Source: Halochromatium glycolicum (GTDB taxonomy: Bacteria; Pseudomonadota; Gammaproteobacteria; Chromatiales; Chromatiaceae). Taken from it: 45,956 nucleotides of DNA. The number at the start of each line of letters is the position of its first letter. The first letter of the stretch is position 1. The translations under genes and the position numbers were made by a program. This document shows positions 16,612-24,465 of this stretch, one piece after another. The stretch lies in assembly GCF_016584085.1 (NCBI RefSeq), contig NZ_NRSJ01000042.1, positions 1 through 45,956 on the forward strand, read 5' to 3'. Below the pieces are notes generated by a model. That model saw only the letters and a program-made list of their open reading frames with translations, was not told the DNA's origin and searched no databases.

Positions 16612-17051
16612 ATGACCTTCGACGACCTGACCTTGACCGCACACTTCGGCCGCATCTGGCCCGTGCAGAACGATACGTTCTGCGAGCTTCTGGTTCGGCT
16701 TCGGCGGTGACCTGGACCGCATGCTGGTGCTTGGCATCATCGGCTCGCGCACCCTGGCCCGCGGGCGCATCGATGGCATGACCTACAACGACTTCATGTC
16801 GCTCGCCCGACCCAACGACGAGCCGGCGCCGATCAATCTCCAGTCCATTGCCGACTACAGCGGCATCCCGCGAGAGACCGTGCGTCGCAAGATTCGCGAC
16901 CTGGAGCAGTCGGGCTGGATCATCCGGCGCGACAACAGTTTTCTGATCGCCTCGAGCAAGTGCGCGCGCGACTTGGCCCCCCGCCACCGAGGCGACCCTG
17001 ACTTACCTGGCATCCGTCAGGACCGTCTGCGTCGAGGCGATGTCGGACTGA
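16612..17051 (+). pseudogene. Decayed copy of the winged-helix regulator, two frameshifts
   Basis: The translation in three successive frames follows the intact regulator at 31506-31979 almost end to end. AHFGRIWP and the following helix lie in frame one; RMLVLGIIGSRTL, PINLQSIADYSGIPRETVRR and GWIIRRDNSFLIAS in frame two; LAPATEATLTYL in frame three. The first frameshift (near 16700) comes from an 11-bp loss: the intact gene has CTTCGACGG twice with an 11-bp period, whereas this copy has it once. The second (near 16980) is an extra C in a C-run. Both lesions are plain in the sequence, so the copy cannot make a full regulator. Confidence 0.88.
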
Positions 17052-17143
17052 GCGCCGCCCCGACCTCGTTCGTGCGACGGCGCAAGAGCCTACCATTTCG
17101 AGCCGCCTCACCCAAGACGCTCGACCTTCGGCTTGATCGGTTG

Positions 17144-17158
17144 CGCCCATTATGGGTG
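17144..17158. promoter_or_regulatory. Candidate operator, second site
   Basis: CGCCCA-TTA-TGGGTG differs from a perfect palindrome at one position. It lies between the regulator pseudogene and the truncated IS110 gene and touches the end of that reading frame. No intact gene starts next to it now, so it is probably left over from a lost promoter. Confidence 0.4.
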
Positions 17159-18121
17159 CCAGGTTGCTAGCGGCCGCTGCGGGCATCCACTTGAATCGCG
17201 CTGCTTCGCGCGAATCCGACCCACTGTCGCCATGTACGTTTCACGAGCTTGCCAGAAGGCCATTAGCTGCCTGGGCGAGTCGAAGCGGCTGATGTCGCCG
17301 AGCTCGGCCAGCAGCACGATGGCGGCGAGCTTGTCGATGCCGCGCAGCGCCAGCAGTGAGTCGACCACCGGCGCCAGCGACCACTCGGGCAGCGCGCGCA
17401 TGAGCTGATCGTTGAGCTGGGCCACCCGCTCGCCGGCGGCGCGCTCGGCGTCGATGTAGGTCTGCAGCACCACCTGCTGCCAGGGATCATCCAACTTCAG
17501 CCCGGCCAGCCAGTTTTCATGCGCCGGCGTCCAGCGGCTCTTGCCCTTGGGCCAATGCTGGCCGTGACGCAGCAGGAAGGCGTTGAGCTGCTGGCGCGCC
17601 TTGCGCTCCTGCGCCTTGAGATCATCACGCGCACGGCTGAGATCGCGCATGCGCTCCTGCTCCTGGTCGGGCACCCACACCGCCGTCAGATCCCCGCTGC
17701 GCAGCAGACGCGCAAGCTTCAGCGCATCGCGCCGGTCGGTCTTGATGCGCTCGCCCGCTTTCTTCGGTATCTGTGAGGGCGCGACCACCTGGCAGTCGTG
17801 GCCGCTGGCGATGAGCTGGCGGTAGAGCCCGTAGCCGCACGGCCCGGCCTCGTAGCAGAACAGCAGCAGCCCACCGTCATACGCTTCGCTCAGCTTGGCG
17901 ATGAGCCGTTCGACCTTCTTCGGCGTGTTGGCGATCTCGCCCCGGTAGAGCGGATCCGCACGCCCCGCCTCGGCCACCGCTACGGCAATCGTCTCTTTGT
18001 GGACGTCCAGACCAATGTAGGCCGCGTACTGCTTCGCCGCCCCTTTCCCGCTCGCCGCCGACAACGCCACCTGCGACGATGCCGTCTCAATCTTGCCCGC
18101 TGCGACGTTACACTCTTGCAT
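17150..18121 (-). pseudogene. IS110-family transposase, C-terminally truncated
   Basis: The N-terminal RuvC-like DEDD domain is intact: YIGLDVHKETIAVAV, FCYEAGPCGYGLYRQL and the KTDRRDALKLARLL block. A long helical middle and the start of the Transposase_20 domain follow (LLALRGIDKLAAIVLLAELGDISRF). After SPRQLMAF, at about 17265, the family resemblance stops. The next 38 or so codons are foreign, so the conserved Ser region near the C-terminus is missing. Family members run to about 350-400 residues in full. The enzyme should be inactive. The upstream non-coding region, where IS110 elements encode their guide (bridge) RNA, is still present. Confidence 0.85.
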
Positions 18122-18160
18122 GACCTGCCCTCCTCAAGGTGGCTCTGTGTCGATGGATGT

Positions 18161-18195
18161 CCGTCCTCAACATCACCCACGGGCGTTGAGGACGG
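18161..18195 (-). ncRNA. Possible stem of an IS110 bridge RNA
   Basis: CCGTCCTCAAC (18161-18171) and GTTGAGGACGG (18185-18195) form a perfect 11-bp stem with a 13-base loop. It lies 40 bases upstream of the IS110 transposase start, in the leader where IS110-group elements are known to encode their bridge RNA. The stem alone does not prove this. Target and donor loops were not defined. Confidence 0.35.
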
Positions 18196-18268
18196 GCAGG
18201 TCAAAACATCATGTCTAAAGAGCCTGGAACGCGCGTTCACAACCGCTCCGGCAGCGGGCATGCGCCTG

Positions 18269-18278
18269 CTGACATTGC
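18269..18278. repeat. Target-site duplication, left copy
   Basis: CTGACATTGC directly precedes the left end of the ISAs1 element and is repeated exactly at its right end (19490-19499). Confidence 0.93.
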
Positions 18279-19489
18279 CAGGGTCAGCGCATAAAAACCA
18301 TCAGCCCAAGATCACCTTAGCACGGTAGTCATCGTTCCAAGCCGCCTCGCGGCGTTTCTGCGAGAGGCGCCGCTTGGAGGGCTCCTGCTCGAACAGGTTC
18401 ATGCAGAGGTGACGGATGGCGGTCATGATCGCCGGGGCGTTGCCCTTGCGGATGCGGCTGGCATCGTCGTTGAAGACGACGTCCAGACGCCAGTGCAGTC
18501 GGTTTTCGACATCCCAGTGTCCGCGTACCGCGTGAGCGAAGCGTTTGGCGTCGGCGCCGATGGAGTTGATGAACGGGCGCTGCTCGATGGTGTGCTGATC
18601 GCCGCTCCAGCACTCACGCTCCACCAGTCCGATGCTGCGCAGTGCACGCCAACGCGGTGCATCGGACAGCGTGCGCAGCTCCTCGGTGACCCAGTACCGG
18701 CGCACTTCCAAGCGACCGTGATCGTTGTCGGTTTCCTCGGTGTCATCATGCGCAACGCCGGCGAAGCTGCCGGCACGCGCCGTGGCGAAGACGTCCTCTA
18801 CCTCGTCATGCAGGGTGCCCTGGTTGCCTTTAAGCCCGAGCACGTAGTCGGCACCTTGGTCGTGGATTTGTTCGGCAATCTTGGTCTGGCAGCCCATGGC
18901 GTCGATGGTCACGATGCAGCCTTTGAGTTCCAGCAACTCCAGCAGTTTGGGAATGGCCGTGATCTCGTTGGACTTCTCCGCCGTCGCCTCTTGCCCCAGC
19001 ACCAGCCGGTTGCGGCAGCCCCAAGCACTGACCCTGTGCAGCGCGGACTTGCCGCGGCGGCGATCGCGCGCGCCGCATGCCGTCTTGCCGTCGACCGCGA
19101 TCAGCTCGCCGCCGGTCGCCTCGGACACCGCCCGCGTCCAGCTCACGAAGCACTCCTGAAACGCCTTCGGGGACAGGCCGGAGATGACGTAGGCAATGCA
19201 GTCATGCGATGGAATCCCATTGCGGAACGGCGCGAACCTGCGCAACCAGTCGAACTTGGACTGGCCAAACTGCTCAATCGCTTCCCAGCCGTCGGCGCCG
19301 CTGAGCACCCCGCTGACGACCAATAAGAGGATTTCCGGCAGCGGATAGAGCTTGTTGCGCTCAATGCGGAAGTCCGGAACCGGCGCGAAATGCTCAAGGA
19401 TGCTGGCAGACACGAGAAACTCCCAAGACAGTTTCTCGAAGGATGCCTCAGATACATGTTTCCGCCCTAGTTTATATGCGCTCGCCCTG
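18279..19489 (-). mobile_element. ISAs1-family insertion sequence, complete
   Basis: The 1211-bp element is bounded by 20-bp inverted repeats: left CAGGGTCAGCGCATAAAAAC at 18279-18298, and right, read inward from 19489, CAGGGCGAGCGCATATAAAC, a 17 of 20 match. Both ends are flanked by the 10-bp direct repeat CTGACATTGC. Size, ends and duplication length fit the ISAs1 family. Joining the flanks recreates a sequence nearly identical to 33828-33848 on the opposite strand (mscS leader), so the element inserted into a second copy of that region. Confidence 0.93.
18301..19413 (-). CDS. ISAs1-family transposase
   Basis: The 370-residue DDE transposase has the family N-terminal region (ILEHFAPVPDFRIERNKLYPL split over its first 25 residues), LIAVDGKTACGARD with the first Asp, VTIDAMGCQTKIAEQI with the second, and GHWDVENRLHWRLDV with the Glu. 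The frame is open back to 19581, but those residues run past the end of the element. GTG 19413, preceded by TTGGGAG, matches the family start. There is no internal stop, so the element may still be mobile. It is the only complete transposase gene in the window. Confidence 0.92.
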   Translation of the reverse strand: MSASILEHFAPVPDFRIERNKLYPLPEILLLVVSGVLSGADGWEAIEQFGQSKFDWLRRFAPFRNGIPSHDCIAYVISGLSPKAFQECFVSWTRAVSEATGGELIAVDGKTACGARDRRRGKSALHRVSAWGCRNRLVLGQEATAEKSNEITAIPKLLELLELKGCIVTIDAMGCQTKIAEQIHDQGADYVLGLKGNQGTLHDEVEDVFATARAGSFAGVAHDDTEETDNDHGRLEVRRYWVTEELRTLSDAPRWRALRSIGLVERECWSGDQHTIEQRPFINSIGADAKRFAHAVRGHWDVENRLHWRLDVVFNDDASRIRKGNAPAIMTAIRHLCMNLFEQEPSKRRLSQKRREAAWNDDYRAKVILG

Positions 19490-19499
19490 CTGACATTGC
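19490..19499. repeat. Target-site duplication, right copy
   Basis: CTGACATTGC, identical to 18269-18278, immediately follows the right inverted repeat of the ISAs1 element. Confidence 0.93.
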
Positions 19500-19600
19500 T
19501 TGCATGATGGACCAACCCTCGGCGACTAAAAACGCTAAAGTATCGAAATCTAGTGTGATATTCGATCCCATAACCGCCCATTTTGGGCGATTCCGATTTG
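19500..19600 (-). other. Relic of a second mscS leader
   Basis: Read on the minus strand, this stretch parallels the leader of the mscS gene at 33741-33850: GCCCAAAATGGGCGG, then ATGGGATCGA, a diverged middle, then CCATCATGCAAGCAATG. Past the ISAs1 insertion the match continues for about 16 bases to GCAGGCGC and then ends. The mscS coding part is absent. Confidence 0.7.
19575..19589. promoter_or_regulatory. Candidate operator, third site (perfect palindrome)
   Basis: CGCCCA-TTT-TGGGCG is a perfect inverted repeat with 6-bp arms. Its position between the mscS leader relic and the lipoprotein remnant matches that of the site at 33741 in the intact copy. Confidence 0.6.
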
Positions 19601-19702
19601 GTGAGGGCTGCAACCGGTCCCTATACTAGCTGCTGAATCCTGTTCGATTCCTCTGTCACGCCCAGTACCGCGCGAGCGGTCTGCCCTCTTGATCGCGTCG
19701 CT

Positions 19703-20017
19703 TTGGCGTTGCCTTCGCTGACGCGAGTCCCCGGCGCAAACGGTTGCGAAAGCACCAAGGCAACAACCGCCCAGCCGTCCATGACCGAGAAGGATCGCAC
19801 CGACAATTTCTCGGGGTGCGAGCGCGGCGACATCAACGAGTTCGAACAGCGGTTCGCAGATGCAATCGAGCAGATGCGTCGCTTCATCGCCAATCGCCTC
19901 CAGACACAGCTAATCTTCAACACTCAGCTCGACTGGGGCTATGGGACCGATCCGCCGCAGGGCGTGGAGAACCAAGACATCTGGTACAAGGTCGGACTCG
20001 GCGTGGAGCTCGACTGA
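19703..20017 (+). pseudogene. Deletion chimera of lipoprotein and DUF481 genes
   Basis: The 104-codon frame combines pieces of the two genes found intact at 33653-32134. It starts with STKATTAQ (lipoprotein STKVTTAQ), loses the middle of the lipoprotein, resumes with EFEQRFADAIEQMRRF and ANRLQTQL (intact: ELERRFTSAMERIRRF and ANRRQTQL). Near 19915 it passes in frame into FNTQLDWGYGTDP and KVGLGVELD (intact DUF481: FNTQFDWDYETDP and MLGLGVEFD). About 1 kb is missing at the second junction relative to the intact copy. No convincing start or signal peptide remains, so this is debris rather than a gene. Confidence 0.85.
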
Positions 20018-20124
20018 CCGATCCGGGCAACCGGGACTCACTCTTCTCATAAGTGTGCGCGTTTATCGATGTGGGATGTGATACCCCGCGCGGACCAAAC
20101 CCTTCCGCCAAACAGGACATGCCG

Positions 20125-21711
20125 ATGCCCAAACCAGCAAGGTCCAAGTCGACACTAGGAGGCGTCTTTGCACTCTCCGTCCTCATCTGCGGTGCGATCG
20201 GCGTCTGGGGCGTGCTTGCGCCGGACATGCTGGCCGGCGCCGCCCATGCACTCACCGGCTTCGCCCTGACGACACTGGACTGGTTCTTCCTGATGCTCTG
20301 CACCAGCTTCGTCGTCCTGGGCGCGGCGCTGGCGCTCGGCCCCTACGGCAAGATCAAGCTCGGCGCCGACGATGACGAGCCCGAATTCTCAACCCTCTCC
20401 TGGATCGCCATGCTGTTCGCCGGCGGCATGGGCGCTGGGCTGCTGTTCTGGGGCCCGGCCGAGCCGATCTATCACTTCACCGACCCACCCGGCATCGAGG
20501 GTGGCACGTCGGAGGCGGCCCGCCTGGCGATGGTACTGACCAACCTGCACTGGGGTTTGCACGCCTGGTCCATCTATGCCGTCTGTGCGCTGGTCATCGC
20601 CTACTTCGTCTTTCGCCGCAACGCGCCGGGGCTGATCTCGACGCCGATCCGCTACGCCTTCCGCGGGCGGCTGGTGGGGCCGCTGGCAACCGCCGCGGAC
20701 ACCCTGGGTGTGGTGGCGGTGATCCTCGGTCTGGCCGGATCGCTGGCGATGGGTACCCTGCAGGTGCGTGCCGGCCTCGGCGAGGTGGCCGGGGTGCCGC
20801 CGACCCAATGGGTGAGCATCCTCATCGTCAGCGTGCTGGCCGTCTGCTTCTTCATCTCCGCCAGCACCGGGCTCGGCCAGGGGATCAAGATCCTATCCAA
20901 CCTGAACATGGCGATCGCGGTCGCGATCATGCTGTTCATCCTGTTCGTTGGGCCGACGCAGTTCATCCTCGAGACCTTCACGACCACCCTCGGCGACTAC
21001 TTGAACAACCTGCCGGCGATGTCGTTCCGGCTCTATCCATTCGAAGATCTGACCGACTGGACCGCTGGCTGGACCCTGACCTATCTAATCTGGTGGCTGG
21101 CTTGGGGGCCCTTCGTCGGCGTCTTCATCGCCCGCATCAGCCGCGGTCGGACCATCCGCGAGTTCATGCTCGGGGTGGTGCTGATTCCGTCGCTGTTCTC
21201 GATGCTCTGGTTCGCGACCTTTGGGGGTGCTGGCATCTTCGTCGAACTGCAGGGCTCGGGCGGACTGGCCGACCTGGTCTACGATGACGTCACCAAGGCC
21301 CTGTTCGCGCTCTTCGACTACCTGCCGCTGGCGCAGCTGCTGAGCTCAGCGGCATTGGTGCTGATCTTCATCTTTCTGGTCACCAGTGCCGATAGTGGCA
21401 CCTTCGTCGTCAGCATGATGTCGAGCAAGGGCACGCTGGACCCATCGACGGGTGTGAAGCTGATCTGGGCACTGATTATTCTCGCCATCACCATCGCTAC
21501 CTTGCTGAGCGGCAGTGTCGAGGTCGCCAAGACCCTGGCCGTCACCGGGGCGATCCCCTTCGCGCTGGTCTTATTGCTGCAGATCGTCGCCTTCCTGCGC
21601 ACGCTGCGGGAAGAGGAGCGGCCGCTGGCGGCGGCTGCCGAGACCGCCATTGCTGCCAATGCTGCCACGAATACCTCGGCTGCCACGGCTGCGGTTGCAG
21701 AGCGGAGGTGA
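20125..21711 (+). CDS. BCCT-family osmolyte transporter
   Basis: The 528-residue product is a betaine/choline/carnitine transporter of the inner membrane, expected to have 12 helices and to import a quaternary ammonium osmolyte with Na+ or H+. Markers are the GMGAG motif at 101-105 (substrate and Na+ site in BetP), FWGPAEPIYHF, LHWGLHAWSIYA, and the Trp box WWLAWGPF at 323-330 followed by FIARISRGRTIREFM. The C-terminal tail is short, unlike the long osmosensing tail of BetP. Start choice: AGGA lies 7 bases before ATG 20125; the frame is open to a GTG at 20053. The stop lies 5 bases before the next start, so it is coupled to the binding-protein gene. Confidence 0.92.
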   Translation: MPKPARSKSTLGGVFALSVLICGAIGVWGVLAPDMLAGAAHALTGFALTTLDWFFLMLCTSFVVLGAALALGPYGKIKLGADDDEPEFSTLSWIAMLFAGGMGAGLLFWGPAEPIYHFTDPPGIEGGTSEAARLAMVLTNLHWGLHAWSIYAVCALVIAYFVFRRNAPGLISTPIRYAFRGRLVGPLATAADTLGVVAVILGLAGSLAMGTLQVRAGLGEVAGVPPTQWVSILIVSVLAVCFFISASTGLGQGIKILSNLNMAIAVAIMLFILFVGPTQFILETFTTTLGDYLNNLPAMSFRLYPFEDLTDWTAGWTLTYLIWWLAWGPFVGVFIARISRGRTIREFMLGVVLIPSLFSMLWFATFGGAGIFVELQGSGGLADLVYDDVTKALFALFDYLPLAQLLSSAALVLIFIFLVTSADSGTFVVSMMSSKGTLDPSTGVKLIWALIILAITIATLLSGSVEVAKTLAVTGAIPFALVLLLQIVAFLRTLREEERPLAAAAETAIAANAATNTSAATAAVAERR

Positions 21712-21716
21712 CCGGC

Positions 21717-23639
21717 ATGACCTTCATCAGCCCTGTTCGCCAGCGAGACGGCGCTCGCCGCGCAGCCGGTCTTCTCATGCTCCTGGCCGTCTTCACACTT
21801 GCCGGCTGCAGCGACATCGAGCGCCCGATCCGGGTCGGCGCCAAGGATTTCGCTGAGCAGCAGATCGCGGCCCAACTCCTCGCCCAGACCTTTCAAGCCC
21901 AGGGCATAGCCGCTGAGGTGGACGACACCAAACGGACCGGGCTCGGCGCTATCGGCGCCGTTTGGTCGGGTGAGATCGATCTCTACCTGGACTACACCGG
22001 CTCGCTGCTCGGTTTGTCCGGAGAACCGCTGGCCGGCAACCCGGCGGTGTCCTACGCCGCAGCCGAGCAAGCCGTTGCGCCCTTCGGCCTGGCACTTGGG
22101 CCGATGCTAGGATTCGATAACGATTATGCCGTGCTCGCGCGTCCCGGCTCTGCCGCTGCCGCAAATCCGGCAACACTCAGCGGACTCGCCGATGCGCCAC
22201 GGGCGTTACGCATCGGCATGACCGAGGAGTTTCGCGCCCGCGCCCGGGATGGCTACGAGCCCTTGGTCCGCCACTATGGGCTGCGCGCCGAACCGACGTT
22301 GCTGGTCGGGAGCACGCCGACCGGCAAAGACCAGCTCTACACCGCGCTGCTCGACGGGGAGATCGATCTCGCGATTGGCTTCGTCACCGACCCGCAGATC
22401 ACGGAATTCGGCCTCGTGGTGCTGGCCGATGACGGCGACTTCTTCCCCGCCTATGCCGCTGCCCCGGTCACGCGCGCAGCACTCTTGCAGCGTCGTCCGC
22501 CGGTCGCGGAGGCCCTGACGACACTCGAAGACCGCGTCAGTACCGAGGCCATGCGCGACCTCATCGCCGAGGTGACCACCCTCGGGACCGACCCCTACGA
22601 TGCAGTGGCCCGCTTCCTCGACCCGCAGCTCTCTCCGACAACCCAGAGCCCCCTCGCTCGCCCCTTCAGCATCGCGGTCGGTGGCCTGGATGCAGCCGCG
22701 GGACAGGCGGCCGAGGTCGTGCTGGCGTTGCGCAAGGCGTTTCCAGGGCGTCGCATCGAGGTGCGCCGGGTGCATGACCCGCTGACACCGCTACTGGCCG
22801 GCGAGGTCCGCTACGCACTGGTCGCCGGCCCGGAGCTCTTCACCCTCGCCGAGACCGGCGGCCGGCCCGAGCGCGGCGACGCCAACGCGCTGGTACCAGT
22901 GGGGTTCGACCTGCTCCATCTGCTGGTGCGACCGGATCAGGCCAGCGCGACTTGGGCAGCCGAGGCCCAGCTCGGTGTCGGGCCGGCTACGGGCGTCACG
23001 GCCCGCACCGCGGCCTTCCTGGAGACCGGCGTCGAGGCGGCCCAGGCGCGCTTGGTGACCAATGAGGCCACCGGCTTGGCTGCGTTCCGCGCCCAGGCAT
23101 CCCAGGTGCGCGATGGCGAGCTCGACGGGCTCTTGATCATGGCCGAGAGCGGGCATCCGCTCATCGACGAGCTGCTCACATCAGGCCTCAGGCTTGCTCC
23201 GATCGACAACTGGCGCACAAGCGGCAACCGCCTGGCCTTCCCCTTCCTGCAGCCGGTGACCCTCCCGGCCGGCAGCTATCCGGGGCAGAAGCAGCCCCTG
23301 CGCACCCTCGGCAGTCAGGTCGTGCTAGCGGCGGCGCGCCCAGACCCGGCCGACGCCATCGGCGTGGTCGGACCAGGCTCAGCAGCCATTGGCCAGAACC
23401 TGCCGGTCGCCGCGGGCACCGTCGCCCGCATCCGCGAAGCGCTGGATGTGGACGTGCGCCTGGACCCGAGCCTGCCGGCCGCCCTGGTCGCCTTTCAGCC
23501 GCCACCGGAGCGACGCGACGGCATCGGCATCTCGCCGGTCGGCTCGCTGGCCAACCTGGCTGTGATCATCGCCCTTGTGGTGTTGATTCGACTGTACCTG
23601 CGTCACCCGGCCCAGCCTTCGTCCACCAATGGACGCTAG
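21717..23639 (+). CDS. Membrane-tethered lipoprotein with two solute-binding domains
   Basis: The 640-residue product has a lipoprotein signal ending LAGC (Cys31). An N-terminal domain (about 36-300) resembles the OpuAC/ProX/OsmF glycine-betaine binding family, with RVGAKDFAEQQIAAQLLAQ and DLYLDYTGSLL. A second periplasmic domain (about 315-590) has TLGSQVVLAA near its end, faintly like TAXI/TRAP receptors. A linker and one hydrophobic helix close the protein (SLANLAVIIALVVLIRLYL, about 609-628). It would thus be anchored at both ends. ABC permease or ATPase genes are absent. It follows the BCCT gene with 5 bases between and an SD (GGAGG) inside the BCCT stop region. A role in feeding substrate to the carrier, or sensing it, is inferred. 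Confidence 0.8.
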   Translation: MTFISPVRQRDGARRAAGLLMLLAVFTLAGCSDIERPIRVGAKDFAEQQIAAQLLAQTFQAQGIAAEVDDTKRTGLGAIGAVWSGEIDLYLDYTGSLLGLSGEPLAGNPAVSYAAAEQAVAPFGLALGPMLGFDNDYAVLARPGSAAAANPATLSGLADAPRALRIGMTEEFRARARDGYEPLVRHYGLRAEPTLLVGSTPTGKDQLYTALLDGEIDLAIGFVTDPQITEFGLVVLADDGDFFPAYAAAPVTRAALLQRRPPVAEALTTLEDRVSTEAMRDLIAEVTTLGTDPYDAVARFLDPQLSPTTQSPLARPFSIAVGGLDAAAGQAAEVVLALRKAFPGRRIEVRRVHDPLTPLLAGEVRYALVAGPELFTLAETGGRPERGDANALVPVGFDLLHLLVRPDQASATWAAEAQLGVGPATGVTARTAAFLETGVEAAQARLVTNEATGLAAFRAQASQVRDGELDGLLIMAESGHPLIDELLTSGLRLAPIDNWRTSGNRLAFPFLQPVTLPAGSYPGQKQPLRTLGSQVVLAAARPDPADAIGVVGPGSAAIGQNLPVAAGTVARIREALDVDVRLDPSLPAALVAFQPPPERRDGIGISPVGSLANLAVIIALVVLIRLYLRHPAQPSSTNGR

Positions 23640-23718
23640 GGCAACCGGAGGTTAGCCGTACCTGCCATGAGATCAGGCTCGCAGACAAAAAGACGACCGC
23701 CGCGGAGGCTGCGAATCC

Positions 23719-24345
23719 ATGTCCAATCCAACCGATGATCAGGCACAGATGTCAGCGGCCATCCGCGAGCTGACTGTATCCCTGCGGCGATTCGAGGCGC
23801 GTTACGAGGCCGCGCGTCGGAGCGAGCGCCGGCTTCGGATCGGGCTTGTCTTCAGCACGCTGCTGATCCTCGGCGGCGGGATCTATCTCGGCTTGATCGC
23901 CACAACGGACTTCGTGGCTCAGATCGCGCCGCCCCGAGTCGCCCAGATCGATCCCGAAGCCGCTCTGGAGCGACGAGCGCAGCTCCTTGCGAGCCTGGAG
24001 CCCGCGGAACGCGCACGGCTCGAGCAATTCGAGGCGCAAACCGCCCTGGTGCGGGAATACGTTCAGGTTTCGCCCGAGTTTAATGCTGGGGCGACGGTGG
24101 CACTGGTGCTGTCAAGCATGAGCCGGTCGGTCGAGGTCATGCCGGCGCTCTACCGCGTCGTCGCAGCGATGGCAGACGACATGCGTGCCATGAACGCCCG
24201 ACTTGCGGAAATGGACCGCAAAATGGACGCGCTGCCGGTACTCGCCACCCAAGTCCAGGGAATGCGCGGGGAGATGGCCATCATGGCCGCGAGCGTCGAT
24301 TCAACGATGGGCCGCGCTGGACGCATGATGCCCTGGAACTGGTGA
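23719..24345 (+). CDS. Membrane-anchored coiled-coil protein, function unknown
   Basis: The 208-residue product has a charged N-terminal helix, one membrane helix (about residues 42-62, LRIGLVFSTLLILGGGIYLGL split), and a long periplasmic part with repeated helices. These end in Met-rich heptad-like spacing (MADDMRAMNARLAEMDRKM) and a striking tail SVDSTMGRAGRMMPWNW. The periplasmic half probably forms a coiled coil. I do not recognise a named family. It lies 79 bases after the binding-protein gene on the same strand and before the efflux genes, so it may belong with either. No enzyme motif is visible. Confidence 0.6.
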   Translation: MSNPTDDQAQMSAAIRELTVSLRRFEARYEAARRSERRLRIGLVFSTLLILGGGIYLGLIATTDFVAQIAPPRVAQIDPEAALERRAQLLASLEPAERARLEQFEAQTALVREYVQVSPEFNAGATVALVLSSMSRSVEVMPALYRVVAAMADDMRAMNARLAEMDRKMDALPVLATQVQGMRGEMAIMAASVDSTMGRAGRMMPWNW

Positions 24346-24371
24346 GGGCATTGATCTTGGCTGTCCGTCCC

Positions 24372-24386
24372 CGCCCAATTCGGGCG
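24372..24386. promoter_or_regulatory. Candidate operator upstream of the RND operon
   Basis: CGCCC-AATTC-GGGCG has the same 15-bp span and outer 5-bp arms as the perfect site at 19575. It lies 80 bases upstream of the RND adaptor gene. A TTGACG at 24401-24406 could be a -35 element, but no good -10 follows at the expected spacing. Confidence 0.5.
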
Positions 24387-24465
24387 ATACCAGCGAGCGC
24401 TTGACGGCTCAAGTGATCATACTCAATGCCTTTGGCTCGCTCGATTCAGGATATGTCAGTCGCCC

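Noticed and set aside
17144..17158. Palindrome as an IS110 end
   Set aside because: The transposase similarity ends about 100 bases away, IS110 elements usually lack such terminal repeats, and the same motif recurs at six unrelated gene starts.
19703..20017. A novel small secreted protein
   Set aside because: Both halves match two genes intact elsewhere in the window, so it is a deletion product without a signal peptide.
20053..20124. N-terminal extension of the BCCT transporter
   Set aside because: ATG 20125 has an AGGA at good spacing, and the added 24 residues are unlike BCCT N-termini and resemble leader sequence.
24401..24430. Sigma-70 promoter for the RND operon
   Set aside because: TTGACG is present, but no acceptable -10 lies 16-18 bases downstream.
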